Of a stretch of DNA of 64,000 nucleotides, positions 33,661 to 43,237 are shown piece by piece. The notes below the pieces were generated by a model. It saw only the letters and a program-made list of their open reading frames with translations. It searched no databases and had not been told where the DNA came from. The DNA lies in NCBI GenBank assembly GCA_029976065.1, contig JARKNV010000002.1, positions 124,001 through 188,000 of the forward strand. Reading direction: 5' to 3'. Numbering within the stretch: position 1 is the stretch's first letter; every line of letters begins with the position of its first letter. Made by a program: the position numbers and the translations under genes. This DNA comes from Selenomonadales bacterium (GTDB taxonomy: Bacteria > Bacillota > Negativicutes > Sporomusales > UBA7701).

Positions 33661-35405
33661 ATCTTTACAAACGCCTGCTGACTTACGTCAAACCTTATAT
33701 GTTCCAGGTCGTCGTCGCCCTGGGCTGCATCATCCTGGCGGCCGCGGCCAACCTTTACGTGCCCTGGATTATAAAGGACGTCATCGACGACGTCCTGACC
33801 GCCAAAGACATGACCATGCTCAACATCATCGCCGGCGGCATCATCATCGTGTTTTTGCTGCGCGGCGTCTTTTTCTATGGTCAAACCTACCTGATGGCGT
33901 TCGTCGGCCAGCGGGTCATCATCGACATCCGCGAGGCCCTCTACCGCCATCTGCAGCGCCTGTCCCTGTCGTATTTCGAGACCCGCCGCACCGGCGCCAT
34001 CATGAGCTACATCACCAACGACGTGGCGGCTCTCCAGAGCGCCCTCGTCGAGAGCGTCATCGAAATGGTCACCGAAGCCTTCATCCTGGTAGGTTCGATT
34101 ATCGCCATGTTCGTGCTTCACTGGAAGCTATCCCTCCTGACCTTCACGACTCTGCCGCTGGTTTTCCAGGCCATTAACATCTTCGGCCGGAAACTGCGCA
34201 GCGCCGGAACGGTCATGCAGGAACGGGCCGCCGACATCACCTCCGTGCTGCAGGAAACGGTGCTGGCCGTGCGGGTCATCAAATCGTTCGTCCGCGAGGA
34301 CTATGAGATCGAGCGCTTCGGCCGCGAGAACTATCATAACTTCCGGGCCCAGATGAAAAGCTCCCAGCTCATGGCCACCCTCACGCCGCTGATCGAGTTC
34401 CTGGCTGCCATCGGAGTTACCGTCATAATTTGGTACGGCGGCCGCGAAGTCATCAATGGCAACCTGACCTCCGGGGCGCTCATCGCCTTCCTTATCTACG
34501 TTGTCAACCTCACCAACCCCGTCAAGCGCCTCAGCCGCGTCTACGGCAACGTCCAGAAGGCGCTGGCCGCCGCCCAGAGGGTTTTCGACGTCCTCGACAC
34601 CAGGCCCGACATTGAAGACATGCCTGGTGCCACCGACCTGCCGCCCATCAGCGGCGAAGTGTCCTTCAACAACGTCAGCTTCGAATACAAGCCCGGCGAG
34701 CCGGCCCTTGTCGATATCTCGCTCACCGCCAGGCCCGGACAAATGGTGGCCATCGTCGGCCCCAGCGGCGCCGGCAAAACCACCATCGCCAACCTCATCC
34801 CCCGCTTCTACGACCCTACGGCCGGCACCATCACCATTGACGGCACCGACATCAAGACAGTCACCCTCGCCTCCCTCCGCCGCCAGATCGGCATCGTTCC
34901 CCAGGAAACCATGCTTTTCAACGGCACGGTGTACGAAAACATCCTCTACGGCGACCTCGGCGCCTCGCGGGAGGCGGTCATCGCCGCCGCCAAGGCGGCT
35001 AACGCCGATAACTTCATCATGGAAATGTCCCAGGGCTACGAAACGCAGATCGGCGAACGGGGCGCAAAACTGTCCGGCGGTCAGCGCCAGCGCATCGCCA
35101 TCGCCCGCGCCATCCTCAAAAACCCCAGCGTCCTCATCCTCGACGAAGCAACCTCGGCCCTCGACACCGAGAGCGAGGCCCTCGTCCAGGAAGCGCTGGA
35201 CAAGCTGATGGTCGGGCGGACGTCGTTCGTCATCGCCCACCGCCTTTCCACCGTGCAACGGGCCGACGTCATCCTCGTCATGGAACGGGGCCGGATTGTC
35301 GAGACAGGCTCGCATGCCGCCCTCGTCAACACCGGCGGCCTGTACAGCAAGCTTTACCAGATCCAGTTTGATTCCCGGCCGGAGGCTCCGGCCAAAGAGG
35401 TATAA
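33657..35405 (+). CDS. msbA: Lipid A export ABC transporter MsbA
   Basis: MsbA flips lipid A-core across the inner membrane. The 582-residue half-transporter has an N-terminal six-helix exporter domain and a C-terminal ATPase with Walker A IVGPSGAGKTTIANLIPRF, the X-loop/signature MEMSQGYETQIGERGAKLSG followed by GQRQRIAIARAIL, Walker B SVLILDEATSALDTESE and the switch IAHRLSTVQ. The FQALNIFGRK-like cytosolic loop (FQAINIFGRKLR) matches MsbA. It overlaps lpxB by 4 bp and is followed by waaA, a classic lipid A-Kdo order. Confidence 0.93.
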   Translation: MNLYKRLLTYVKPYMFQVVVALGCIILAAAANLYVPWIIKDVIDDVLTAKDMTMLNIIAGGIIIVFLLRGVFFYGQTYLMAFVGQRVIIDIREALYRHLQRLSLSYFETRRTGAIMSYITNDVAALQSALVESVIEMVTEAFILVGSIIAMFVLHWKLSLLTFTTLPLVFQAINIFGRKLRSAGTVMQERAADITSVLQETVLAVRVIKSFVREDYEIERFGRENYHNFRAQMKSSQLMATLTPLIEFLAAIGVTVIIWYGGREVINGNLTSGALIAFLIYVVNLTNPVKRLSRVYGNVQKALAAAQRVFDVLDTRPDIEDMPGATDLPPISGEVSFNNVSFEYKPGEPALVDISLTARPGQMVAIVGPSGAGKTTIANLIPRFYDPTAGTITIDGTDIKTVTLASLRRQIGIVPQETMLFNGTVYENILYGDLGASREAVIAAAKAANADNFIMEMSQGYETQIGERGAKLSGGQRQRIAIARAILKNPSVLILDEATSALDTESEALVQEALDKLMVGRTSFVIAHRLSTVQRADVILVMERGRIVETGSHAALVNTGGLYSKLYQIQFDSRPEAPAKEV

Positions 35406-35408
35406 CCG

Positions 35409-36710
35409 ATGAAATTTCTTTACGATATCCTGACGGTCTTCCTGGTAATCGCCGCCCTGCCGTTATTTGCCGTCCGCCTCGCCAGGGAAAAAGGCTTCGG
35501 CGAACGGCTCAAACAGAGCTTCGGCTTTTTGCCGTCCGCCGCCCTTGCGCCGGTGGCGCACAAGGACTGCCTGTGGCTGCATGCCGCCTCGGTCGGTGAA
35601 ATAGTGGCGACCAGCCCGATCATCAGAGAAATCCGCCGCCAGCTTCCGGGCATCCCGGTACTGGTTTCGGTCGTCACCGCCAACGGTTACGAAATGGCCA
35701 AGCGAATCATCCCCGAAGCCGACAGCATCATATTCTTCCCGCTCGACCTGCCGTGGCTGAGCAAGCGGGTGATAACCCGCATCCGCCCCAACATGTTCGT
35801 ACTCGTGGAGACGGAGCTGTGGCCCAACTTCCTGTTCGCCTGCCGCGATCTCGCCATCCCGGTGATGATGGTCAACGGGCGGATAAGCGATAAAAGCGTC
35901 GGCAACTACCGCTACCTGTTCACCATTCTCGACCGGATGCTCGAAACCGTCCGCCGCTTCTGCATGCAATCCACCATCGACGCCCAGTACATCATCCGCC
36001 TGGGTGCCAAACCCCGCCGCGTATTTGTAACCGGCAACACCAAGTATGACCAGACCCACACCGAAGTCAGCGCCGCCGAACGGGAGGAGATTGCCCGCCT
36101 GCTGAAACTGCCCGCGGGCGGCAAAGTAATCGTTGCCGGCAGCACCCATAAGGGCGAGGAGGAATTTGTCCTCGCCGCCTTTAACAAAGTAAGGGAAAGC
36201 CTGCCCGGGATTTGCCTGGTCCTGGCCCCGCGTGACAATCTGCGGGGCGGCGAGGTGGCCTCGCTGGCCGCCAAGCAAGGTCTGACAGTCGTCCGCCGCA
36301 CCGAACTCGACGCAACGACGAAAAGCCACGATGTCATCGTGCTTGATACCATCGGCGAACTGGGAAAAATATATAGTATCGGCGATGTCGTGTACGTAGG
36401 CGGCAGCCTGGTGGCCACCGGCGGCCACAACATCCTCGAGCCGGCGGCCCACGGCAAACCGGTCATCGTCGGCCCCCATATGTTCAACTTCAAGGACAGC
36501 TATGCCCTCTTCAGCGGGCGTGGCGCCTGCGACACCGTCTACGACAGCGCCGACCTCGGCGACAAACTCCTGGCCCTGCTAAGCGACGACGCCGCCCGGG
36601 CCGCGATGGGCGAAAAAGCGCTCGCCATCATCAAGGAGAACCAGGGAGCCGCCGCCCGGAGCGTCCAGCATATCTGGGAAGTACTGCAATCACTCCCCAA
36701 ACGATCGTGA
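35409..36710 (+). CDS. waaA: Kdo transferase WaaA (KdtA)
   Basis: WaaA transfers Kdo from CMP-Kdo to tetraacyl lipid A (GT30). The 433-residue product has an N-terminal membrane anchor (LYDILTVFLVIAALPLFAVR) and then the conserved WLHAASVGEIVATSPIIREI. Next come VLVETELWPNFLFACRD with the catalytic Glu region, VNGRISDKSVGNYRYLFTIL, VAGSTHKGEEEFVLAAF, VLAPRDNLRGGEV, and the nucleotide block VGGSLVATGGHNILEPAAHG. Whether one or two Kdo residues are added cannot be told. ATG 35409 is 3 bp after msbA. Confidence 0.96.
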   Translation: MKFLYDILTVFLVIAALPLFAVRLAREKGFGERLKQSFGFLPSAALAPVAHKDCLWLHAASVGEIVATSPIIREIRRQLPGIPVLVSVVTANGYEMAKRIIPEADSIIFFPLDLPWLSKRVITRIRPNMFVLVETELWPNFLFACRDLAIPVMMVNGRISDKSVGNYRYLFTILDRMLETVRRFCMQSTIDAQYIIRLGAKPRRVFVTGNTKYDQTHTEVSAAEREEIARLLKLPAGGKVIVAGSTHKGEEEFVLAAFNKVRESLPGICLVLAPRDNLRGGEVASLAAKQGLTVVRRTELDATTKSHDVIVLDTIGELGKIYSIGDVVYVGGSLVATGGHNILEPAAHGKPVIVGPHMFNFKDSYALFSGRGACDTVYDSADLGDKLLALLSDDAARAAMGEKALAIIKENQGAAARSVQHIWEVLQSLPKRS

Positions 36711-36719
36711 GGATAAGCT

Positions 36720-37880
36720 ATGATCCGGCATGAATCCGTCCAAGTCTATCTCTACCAACTCGTGCACGGTCAGAAACGGGGCCCGGTGGCCGCCGTTCTT
36801 CTTGGCGTGCTCCGGTTCATGTCGTTTGTCTACGGCCTGGGCGTCGATATCAAGCTCGGCCTTTACAAAATGGGTGTTTTCAGGCAGCATAAGCTTCCCT
36901 GCCGAGTCATAAGCCTGGGCAACATCACCGTCGGCGGCACCGGCAAAACCCCGACCGCCCAACGCCTGGCGGCCATTATCCGCGACATGGGCTACCGGGT
37001 CGTCATCCTCAACCGCGGCTACCGGGCCAACTGGCGGGGCCATGTCGGCCTGGTGTCCGACGGCCGGCGCATCTACATGTCGGTCAACGAGGCCGGCGAC
37101 GAGGCTTACCTGCTGGCGAAAAACCTGCCGGGCGTGGCGGTCGTCATCGGCAAAAACCGCAATGTCACAGGCGATTACGCCGTTGCCAACCTCAAGGCGG
37201 ACTTCATCATCCTCGACGACGGCTACCAGCACTGGCAGCTGGCCCGCGACCTCGACATCGTCCTCATCGACAGCATCAACGTCTTCGGCAACAACTTCCT
37301 TCTGCCGCGGGGCACGCTGCGCGAACCCCTGACCCACCTGAGTCGCGCCAACGCTTTCCTGATCACCAGATCCGACCAGGGCACCGAAGACGCCCGCGAC
37401 ATAATTCGCGAAACCCTCGCCCGCTACAACGATCAGGCGCTGGTCGTCGAGAGCGTCCACAGCCCGCGCTGCTTCATCGAGATAGAAGACTGGTACAAGG
37501 GCGTTCGCCCGGAAACGGTCGCCCTCGAAACCATTCGCCAAAAAAACGTGCTGGCGTTCTCGGCGCTCGGCAACCCGACCTCGTTCGAACAATCGATCAG
37601 CGACATCGGCGCCCAGATTGTCGATAAAGTCCGTTACCCCGACCACCACGACTACACAATGGCGGAAATGCAGCACGTAATGCAGCGAGCGGTGGACAAA
37701 GGCGTTTTTGCCCTCGTCACCACCGAAAAAGACGCGGTCAAGATTCCCTCCGAATTCATCCACTCCGACCGGCCGCTGCCGCTATACGTGCTGGGCATCG
37801 AAGTACGATTCGTCGACAACGGCTACCAGGAACTGATGAATCTTATCCAAGCGGTGGCCGAGCGGGGAGGAAAACAATGA
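36720..37880 (+). CDS. lpxK: Tetraacyldisaccharide 4'-kinase LpxK
   Basis: LpxK phosphorylates the 4' position of the disaccharide to make lipid IVA. The 386-residue P-loop kinase has ISLGNITVGGTGKTPTAQRL (Walker A), VVILNRGYRANWRGHVGLV, DEAYLLAKNLPGVAVVIGKN, and the Mg/catalytic block FIILDDGYQHWQLARDLDIV. Further conserved text is LLPRGTLREPLTHLSRANAF and VTTEKDAVKIP. SD GTGAGGATAAGCT precedes ATG 36720. The first 55 residues are longer than in E. coli but the core is complete. Overlaps kdsB by 4 bp. Confidence 0.96.
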   Translation: MIRHESVQVYLYQLVHGQKRGPVAAVLLGVLRFMSFVYGLGVDIKLGLYKMGVFRQHKLPCRVISLGNITVGGTGKTPTAQRLAAIIRDMGYRVVILNRGYRANWRGHVGLVSDGRRIYMSVNEAGDEAYLLAKNLPGVAVVIGKNRNVTGDYAVANLKADFIILDDGYQHWQLARDLDIVLIDSINVFGNNFLLPRGTLREPLTHLSRANAFLITRSDQGTEDARDIIRETLARYNDQALVVESVHSPRCFIEIEDWYKGVRPETVALETIRQKNVLAFSALGNPTSFEQSISDIGAQIVDKVRYPDHHDYTMAEMQHVMQRAVDKGVFALVTTEKDAVKIPSEFIHSDRPLPLYVLGIEVRFVDNGYQELMNLIQAVAERGGKQ

Positions 37881-38620
37881 AGATAATCTGCGTCATTCCG
37901 GCGCGCTACTCTTCGACCCGTCTGCCCGGCAAGCCGCTGGCCCTGATCGCCGGCCGGCCGATGATTCAGCACGTTTACGAAAGGGCCAGCGAAGCCAAGC
38001 TCCCCTGCCGGGTGCTGGTCGCCACCGACCACGACCAGGTCTTTAGCGCTGTCCGGGCCTTCGGCGGTGAGGCGATGATGACCTCGCCGCTGCATCCCAC
38101 CGGCACCGACCGGCTGGCGGAAGTGGCTGCCTGCCACGAAGACGCCGATGTTATCATCAATGTCCAGGGCGACGAGCCGCTCATCGAGCCCGCCGTCATC
38201 GACCGGCTCGCCGGAGAATTTCAGCGCGACCCGGATCTCCTGATGGCCACCCTGGCCGCCCCGCTGGCCGAGGCCGAATACCACATGCCCAGCGCGGTCA
38301 AAGTCATCACCGATCTGGCGGGGTACGCCCTATACTTCTCCCGCGCCCTCATCCCCTACACCCGCAACCCGGCCAACGGACAGACCTACCTCAAACACAT
38401 CGGCATCTATGCCTACCGCCGCGACTTTCTGCTAAAATACGCCGCCCTGCCGCCCACACCGCTGGAGAAAATCGAATCGCTCGAGCAGCTCAGAGCGCTC
38501 GAACACGGCTACCGCATCAAAGTGCTCGTCACCGACTTCACCTCCGTGGGCGTGGACACGCCGGAGGACTTGGAGCGGGTCAACGCCATTATTGCCGCAC
38601 AGGGAGGTTCAGCCAGATGA
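37877..38620 (+). CDS. kdsB: CMP-Kdo synthetase KdsB
   Basis: KdsB activates Kdo with CTP to CMP-Kdo, the donor for WaaA. The 247-residue product has [19 protein letters not shown], the block [57 protein letters not shown] and [19 protein letters not shown]. Normal length. ATG 37877 overlaps the lpxK stop. It is the first of four consecutive Kdo genes. Confidence 0.97.
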   Translation: MKIICVIPARYSSTRLPGKPLALIAGRPMIQHVYERASEAKLPCRVLVATDHDQVFSAVRAFGGEAMMTSPLHPTGTDRLAEVAACHEDADVIINVQGDEPLIEPAVIDRLAGEFQRDPDLLMATLAAPLAEAEYHMPSAVKVITDLAGYALYFSRALIPYTRNPANGQTYLKHIGIYAYRRDFLLKYAALPPTPLEKIESLEQLRALEHGYRIKVLVTDFTSVGVDTPEDLERVNAIIAAQGGSAR

Positions 38621-39441
38621 AAACCGTCAAAATAGGCAACGCCGCCATCGGCGGCCAAAATCCTCTCGCCCTCATCGCCGGGCCGTGCGTCCTCGAAAAC
38701 CCCGACCGGGCCCTCATGATCGGCCGCGAAATCAAGGCCATCGCCGATCGACTCGGAATTCCCTACATCTTCAAGGCGTCCTACGACAAAGCCAACCGGT
38801 CGGCCTACAACTCCTTCCGCGGCCCTGGCCTGACGGAAGGGCTGGCCGTCCTGGCCGCCATCAAAACCGCGCTGAAGGTGCCGGTGCTCAGCGACATCCA
38901 CTGCACCACCCAGGTCGAGCCCGCGGCCGCCGTCCTCGACGTCTTGCAGATACCGGCCTTCCTTTGCCGCCAGACCGACCTCGTCTATGCGGCCGCCGCC
39001 ACCGGCAAGGCCGTCAACGTAAAAAAGGGCCAATTCCTGGCCCCGGGGGACATGAAAAACGTTGTCCAGAAAATTCTTGAGGCGGGCAACGAAAATATCC
39101 TTCTCACCGAACGGGGCGCGACCTTCGGCTACAACAACCTCGTCGTCGACATGCGCTCGCTGCCCATCATGCGCTCGCTGGGTTACCCGGTCGTCTTCGA
39201 CGCCACCCACAGCGTCCAGCTCCCCGGCGGAGCGGGCACAACCTCAAGCGGCCAGCGGGAATACGTCGCCTTCCTGGCGCGGGCGGCGGTGGCCGCCGGC
39301 GTCGACGCACTGTTCATGGAAGTGCACGATAACCCGGCCGAGGCGCTGTCCGACGGCCCCAACATGCTTTATATCGAACAATTGGCACCGCTCCTGGAAG
39401 ACCTGTTGGCCATCGACGCGATTGTGCGCAAACATAAATAA
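38617..39441 (+). CDS. kdsA: Kdo-8-phosphate synthase KdsA
   Basis: KdsA condenses PEP and arabinose-5-phosphate to Kdo-8-phosphate. The 274-residue TIM-barrel product has [79 protein letters not shown] and [13 protein letters not shown]. The Cys in AGPCV is the metal-ligand position of the class II enzymes. ATG 38617 overlaps the kdsB stop. Normal length. Confidence 0.97.
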   Translation: MKTVKIGNAAIGGQNPLALIAGPCVLENPDRALMIGREIKAIADRLGIPYIFKASYDKANRSAYNSFRGPGLTEGLAVLAAIKTALKVPVLSDIHCTTQVEPAAAVLDVLQIPAFLCRQTDLVYAAAATGKAVNVKKGQFLAPGDMKNVVQKILEAGNENILLTERGATFGYNNLVVDMRSLPIMRSLGYPVVFDATHSVQLPGGAGTTSSGQREYVAFLARAAVAAGVDALFMEVHDNPAEALSDGPNMLYIEQLAPLLEDLLAIDAIVRKHK

Positions 39442-39455
39442 GGAGGGACAGGCCG

Positions 39456-40424
39456 ATGATCATCAGGCAGGCAAAAGAAGTGCTGGCGGTTGAGGCGGCG
39501 GCCATCCAGGCCCTCATCCCACGTATCGACGGCCAGTTTACCGCGGCGGTAAACCTTATCCTCGATTGTAGCGGCCGGGTCATCGTCACCGGTATGGGCA
39601 AATCGGGCCTCGTCGGCAGGAAAATCGCCGCGACGCTGGCCAGCACCGGTACACCGGCTTTTTTTCTTCACCCGGCCGAGGCTATCCACGGCGATCTGGG
39701 CATGGTGACCGGCGAAGACGTCGTCCTCGCCCTGTCCAATAGCGGCGAAACGGCCGAGGTGATCAGCATCCTGCCGATCATCCGCCGCATCGGCGCCAAA
39801 GTGATCGCCATGAGCGGACGGGAAAACTCCACCCTCGGCAGCAATGCCGACGTATTTCTCGACGTGGCGGTCGAGCGGGAGGCGTGTCCAATGGGATTGG
39901 CGCCGACCGCCAGCACCACCGCGGCCCTCGCCATGGGCGACGCCCTGGCGGTCGCGCTCCTTACCGCCCGCCGTTTCACCCCCGAAGACTTCGCCCTTTT
40001 CCATCCCGGCGGCTCGCTGGGACGCCGCCTGCTCCTTACCGTCGAACAGGTCATGCACAGCGGCGAGGACAACCCGTTGACACCGCTCGGCAGCACCGTC
40101 AAGGAAGCGCTGTTCGTCATCACCGCCAAAGGCCTCGGCGTCACCTCGATTGTCGACGGCGCAGGCCGCCTGCAGGGGATCATCACCGACGGCGACATCC
40201 GCCGCTCCCTGGAAAAGGGCTACGACTTTCTCAACAAGCGGGTCGAGGAAGTCATGACCCGCACCCCGCGGACGATAACCGCCGACAGGCTCGCAGCCCA
40301 GGCGCTCCACATGATGGAGAAGAACAAACCGCGCCCCGTCACCGTGCTCCCGGTCGTCGACGCCGACCAGCGGGCAATTGGTATGATTCACCTTACTGAC
40401 TTATTGCGTCAAGGAGTGGTATAA
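39456..40424 (+). CDS. kdsD: Arabinose-5-phosphate isomerase KdsD
   Basis: KdsD interconverts ribulose-5-phosphate and arabinose-5-phosphate, supplying KdsA. The 322-residue product has an N-terminal SIS domain (RVIVTGMGKSGLVGRKIAAT, ALSNSGETAEVISILPIIRR, PTASTTAALAMGDALAV) and two C-terminal CBS domains (GVTSIVDGAGRLQGIITDGD, TVLPVVDADQRAIGMIHLTD). SD AAGGAGGGACAGGCCG precedes ATG 39456. Its stop overlaps the kdsC start codon by one base. Confidence 0.97.
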   Translation: MIIRQAKEVLAVEAAAIQALIPRIDGQFTAAVNLILDCSGRVIVTGMGKSGLVGRKIAATLASTGTPAFFLHPAEAIHGDLGMVTGEDVVLALSNSGETAEVISILPIIRRIGAKVIAMSGRENSTLGSNADVFLDVAVEREACPMGLAPTASTTAALAMGDALAVALLTARRFTPEDFALFHPGGSLGRRLLLTVEQVMHSGEDNPLTPLGSTVKEALFVITAKGLGVTSIVDGAGRLQGIITDGDIRRSLEKGYDFLNKRVEEVMTRTPRTITADRLAAQALHMMEKNKPRPVTVLPVVDADQRAIGMIHLTDLLRQGVV

Positions 40425-40969
40425 TGGATACTGAGGCCCGCGCGCGCAGGATCAAGCTTCTGGTTTTTGACGTGGACGGAGTGCTGACCGCCGGCCAGCT
40501 GCTCTTCGGTCCCGACGGCGAGGCCCTGAAGATATTCCATGCTCACGACGGCCTCGGCATCAACGCTGCCCACCGGGCCGGGCTCAAAACCGCCGTCATC
40601 ACGGGGCGGGAAAGCGCCATGGTGAAACGGCGGGGCGCAGAACTGTCGATGACAGAGGTCTGCCAGGGCGCCCACGACAAGATCGCCCACCTCGAACGGC
40701 TGCTGGAAAAGCACAGCCTGAATCCCGACGAGGTGGCCTATACCGGCGACGACCTCAACGACCTCGCCGCCATGCGGCGGGTCGGGCTGGCCTGTGCAGT
40801 CGCCAACGCCGCGCCGGAAGTCAAAGCCGCGGCCCATTACGTCACCGGTCGTGCCGGCGGCGACGGCGCGGTGCGCGAGATCGTCGAGCTCGTCCTGAAA
40901 GCCCAGGGTAAATGGCCGGCTGTTGTCGAAAGCTATCTCTGTCCGGCCGGTGAAGGTCCCCGTCAGTGA
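40424..40969 (+). CDS. kdsC: Kdo-8-phosphate phosphatase KdsC
   Basis: KdsC is a small HAD phosphatase that releases Kdo from Kdo-8-phosphate. The 181-residue product has LLVFDVDGVLTAGQLLFGP with the nucleophile Asp, AVITGRESAMVKRRGAEL and YTGDDLNDLAAMRRVGLACA. Normal length (about 170-190) for the C0-type HAD with no cap. It starts in the kdsD stop codon (TAATG), so translation is coupled. It completes the Kdo pathway. Confidence 0.96.
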   Translation: MDTEARARRIKLLVFDVDGVLTAGQLLFGPDGEALKIFHAHDGLGINAAHRAGLKTAVITGRESAMVKRRGAELSMTEVCQGAHDKIAHLERLLEKHSLNPDEVAYTGDDLNDLAAMRRVGLACAVANAAPEVKAAAHYVTGRAGGDGAVREIVELVLKAQGKWPAVVESYLCPAGEGPRQ

Positions 40970-41052
40970 TTTCAAGGCCGGTTAAACGGTGGGCCGAAGG
41001 ACCGCCGACGAACCGCGCCGGGAAAGTTGCCAACGGCACTGGGAGGAGAAAA

Positions 41053-41940
41053 GTGACTAATGCCTGGCAGTACTACCTGCTCAAGACAATCAGCCGCATA
41101 ATCTGCCTGCTGCCGTATCCGTTGCTGCTGGCTCTGGGCCGGCTGCTGGGCCGCCTCTACTACCTTCTCGCCACTCGCCAGCGTGAAAGGGCCCTCGCCC
41201 AGATACGGGAAGGGCTGGGGTTTTCCCGGGCGGACGCCGAGAAGATCATCCGCAGCCTGTTCGTAAAACTCGGGCAGACCTTCCTGGAAGTGATGTACCT
41301 GCCGGCGCTCAGCCCAGAGGGTGTCAACCGCTATATCACGATCGAGAATCGCCATTATCTCGATGAGGCCCTTGCCAAGGGCAAGGGAGTCGCCGTGCTG
41401 TCCGCCCATATGGGCAATTGGGAGTGGCTGGGGGCGGGACTGTCGATGTACGGCTTCCCGGTGGCCAGCATCGTGAAAAGCCAGCCCAACGACCAGCATA
41501 ACCGCATAATCAACGAATATCGCCAGCTAGTCGGCATCGAGATGTTCTCCCGCGGCACCACCGAACTTGTGGCCGCCGCCAAGGCGCTCAAGAACGGCCG
41601 GGTGCTAGGATTCTTCTCCGACCAGGATGCCGGCAAGAGCGGCGTTTTTATTGAATTCCTCGGCAAGATGGCGTCTACGCCCGTGGGCTTGGCGGTCTTC
41701 GCCAGACGGCTGGCGGTGCCGGTCGTGCCGGCGTTCATCGTCCGCCGCGCCGAAGGCGGCCACCGCATCATCGTCAATCCGCCGCTCAGCTTTGCCGCTA
41801 GCGGCGACGACGCGGCCGACGACTATAATTTCACCGTCCAGGCAACGAGAATAATCGAAGACATGATCAGACGTTATCCCGACGAGTGGCTGTGGTTTCA
41901 GAAACGATGGAATACGAAATGGGCGGGTGAACAGGCTTGA
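41053..41940 (+). CDS. LpxL/HtrB-family lipid A acyltransferase, copy 2
   Basis: The 295-residue product is a second secondary acyltransferase. It has an N-terminal helix (IICLLPYPLLLALGRLLG), the catalytic block LSAHMGNWEWLGAGLSMYGF (H..NWE), RIINEYRQLVGIEMFSRGTT, the DQDAGKSGVFIEFLGKMAST block and the end YPDEWLWFQKRWNTKW. GTG 41053 is used because GGGAGGAG lies just upstream; in-frame extension to 40966 would overlap kdsC. Its stop overlaps the lptC start by 4 bp. It differs clearly from the copy at 25003, so they are diverged paralogues. Confidence 0.92.
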   Translation: MTNAWQYYLLKTISRIICLLPYPLLLALGRLLGRLYYLLATRQRERALAQIREGLGFSRADAEKIIRSLFVKLGQTFLEVMYLPALSPEGVNRYITIENRHYLDEALAKGKGVAVLSAHMGNWEWLGAGLSMYGFPVASIVKSQPNDQHNRIINEYRQLVGIEMFSRGTTELVAAAKALKNGRVLGFFSDQDAGKSGVFIEFLGKMASTPVGLAVFARRLAVPVVPAFIVRRAEGGHRIIVNPPLSFAASGDDAADDYNFTVQATRIIEDMIRRYPDEWLWFQKRWNTKWAGEQA

Positions 41941-42503
41941 AACTGAGTACAACCACATACCGGGCGATAGCCTGCACACTGCTGATAATCGCCGGCGGCC
42001 TTTACTACTTCAACAGGGAAGAACTTCCCCCGCCGCCGACGCAGGAGACGAAAGCCGCCGACGTATCGGCCACGATAACCTTCACCGGCAGCTCGATCGT
42101 CGAGCAGCAAGACGGCAAGAAACAATGGGAAATCAACGCCGACACAGTGCAGATGGACCCCGGAACCAATAGAGCCAGACTCATTAACTTCAAAGCAATC
42201 CTCTACCGCACCGACGGCAGTCAAATCGACCTTACCGGCCGGCAGGCGGAACTCGATACCAAGACCAGAGATATTCTCATGTCGGGCGACATCAAGGCCG
42301 TATCCAGCAGCGACGGTGCGGTATTTACCGCCCCTAACGCCCGCTGGGCAGCCAAGGAACGACGCTTTTACGGCAGCGACGGCATCACCCTCACCAGAGG
42401 GGACACCATCGTTACCGGCGACCGTATCGAAGGCGACGAGCAACTGGAAAAAGTTAAAGTAATGGGTAACGCCCGTGTGCTAAAAGGAGGGACCCCCCAA
42501 TGA
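41937..42503 (+). CDS. lptC: LPS export protein LptC
   Basis: LptC is a one-pass inner-membrane protein that takes LPS from LptB/F/G and hands it to LptA. The 188-residue product has one N-terminal helix (IACTLLIIAGGLYYFN) and a beta-jellyroll with TITFTGSSIVEQQDGKKQWE, LINFKAILYRTDGSQIDLTG, TRDILMSGDIKAVSSSDGAV and the recurring GDRIEGDEQLEKVKVMGNAR. Start is TTG 41937, overlapping the acyltransferase stop. Length matches LptC (about 190). Confidence 0.93.
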   Translation: MKLSTTTYRAIACTLLIIAGGLYYFNREELPPPPTQETKAADVSATITFTGSSIVEQQDGKKQWEINADTVQMDPGTNRARLINFKAILYRTDGSQIDLTGRQAELDTKTRDILMSGDIKAVSSSDGAVFTAPNARWAAKERRFYGSDGITLTRGDTIVTGDRIEGDEQLEKVKVMGNARVLKGGTPQ

Positions 42504-43219
42504 GCCGTAAAATAACTACCGTCGCGCTCCTCGCGCTTCTATTGGTTATGATCGCCGCGGCCACTGCCGTTTCCGCCCCCACCGACAAACCCGTCGAACT
42601 CACCGCCGATACCATCGAATACGACGCCAAATCCGGCGTCATGAATGCCGAAGGCGCGGTCAAACTCGTCCGCGACAAGGCCGTGCTCACCGGCGCGAGC
42701 GCCCAGTACAACACCAAGAGCAAAGAAGCGTACGTATTCGGCGGGGTAAAAGTAGTCCGCGAAGACACCACCATGACCGCCGCCGAAGTTCGTTCCTATA
42801 ACGACAACTACCTCGTCGCCACCGGCAACGCCCTCCTCACCAAAGGGGAAAACACGCTGGCCGGTCCGAAAATCGAGCACTGGGTGGACAAGCAGTACTC
42901 GCTCGTGCCGAACAACGCGCGCGCGACCATGTCGGACGGCTGGATGACCGCCGACCGCATCGAGGCTTTCCACAGCGAAGACCGGGCGGTAGCCAACGGC
43001 AACGTCCATATTGTAAGCGACAAGCGCAGCCTTGACGCCACCTCGGACCAGGCGGTCTACTACGGTTCCAAGACCGAACAGGGCAAAGTGGTAATGAGCG
43101 GCAACGCCCGGGCCGTCCAGGAAGGCAACACCCTGACCGGCAAGACGCTCACCATCTATCTCGACGACAAAGCCATGGACGCCCAGGGTCGTCCCAAACT
43201 CGTCGTCAAGCCCCAGTAA
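42500..43219 (+). CDS. lptA: Periplasmic LPS-bridge protein LptA
   Basis: LptA polymerises into the periplasmic bridge that carries LPS between LptC and LptD. The 239-residue product has a signal peptide (LLALLLVMIAAATAVSA), then OstA-type repeats: VELTADTIEYDAKSGVMNAE, GAVKLVRDKAVLTGASAQYN, VRSYNDNYLVATGNALLTKG and NVHIVSDKRSLDATSDQAVY. It overlaps lptC by 4 bp, and lptB follows 18 bp later. About 50 residues longer than E. coli LptA, with a full second set of repeats. Confidence 0.93.
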   Translation: MSRKITTVALLALLLVMIAAATAVSAPTDKPVELTADTIEYDAKSGVMNAEGAVKLVRDKAVLTGASAQYNTKSKEAYVFGGVKVVREDTTMTAAEVRSYNDNYLVATGNALLTKGENTLAGPKIEHWVDKQYSLVPNNARATMSDGWMTADRIEAFHSEDRAVANGNVHIVSDKRSLDATSDQAVYYGSKTEQGKVVMSGNARAVQEGNTLTGKTLTIYLDDKAMDAQGRPKLVVKPQ

Positions 43220-43237
43220 GCGGGGCCCGGCAAAACG

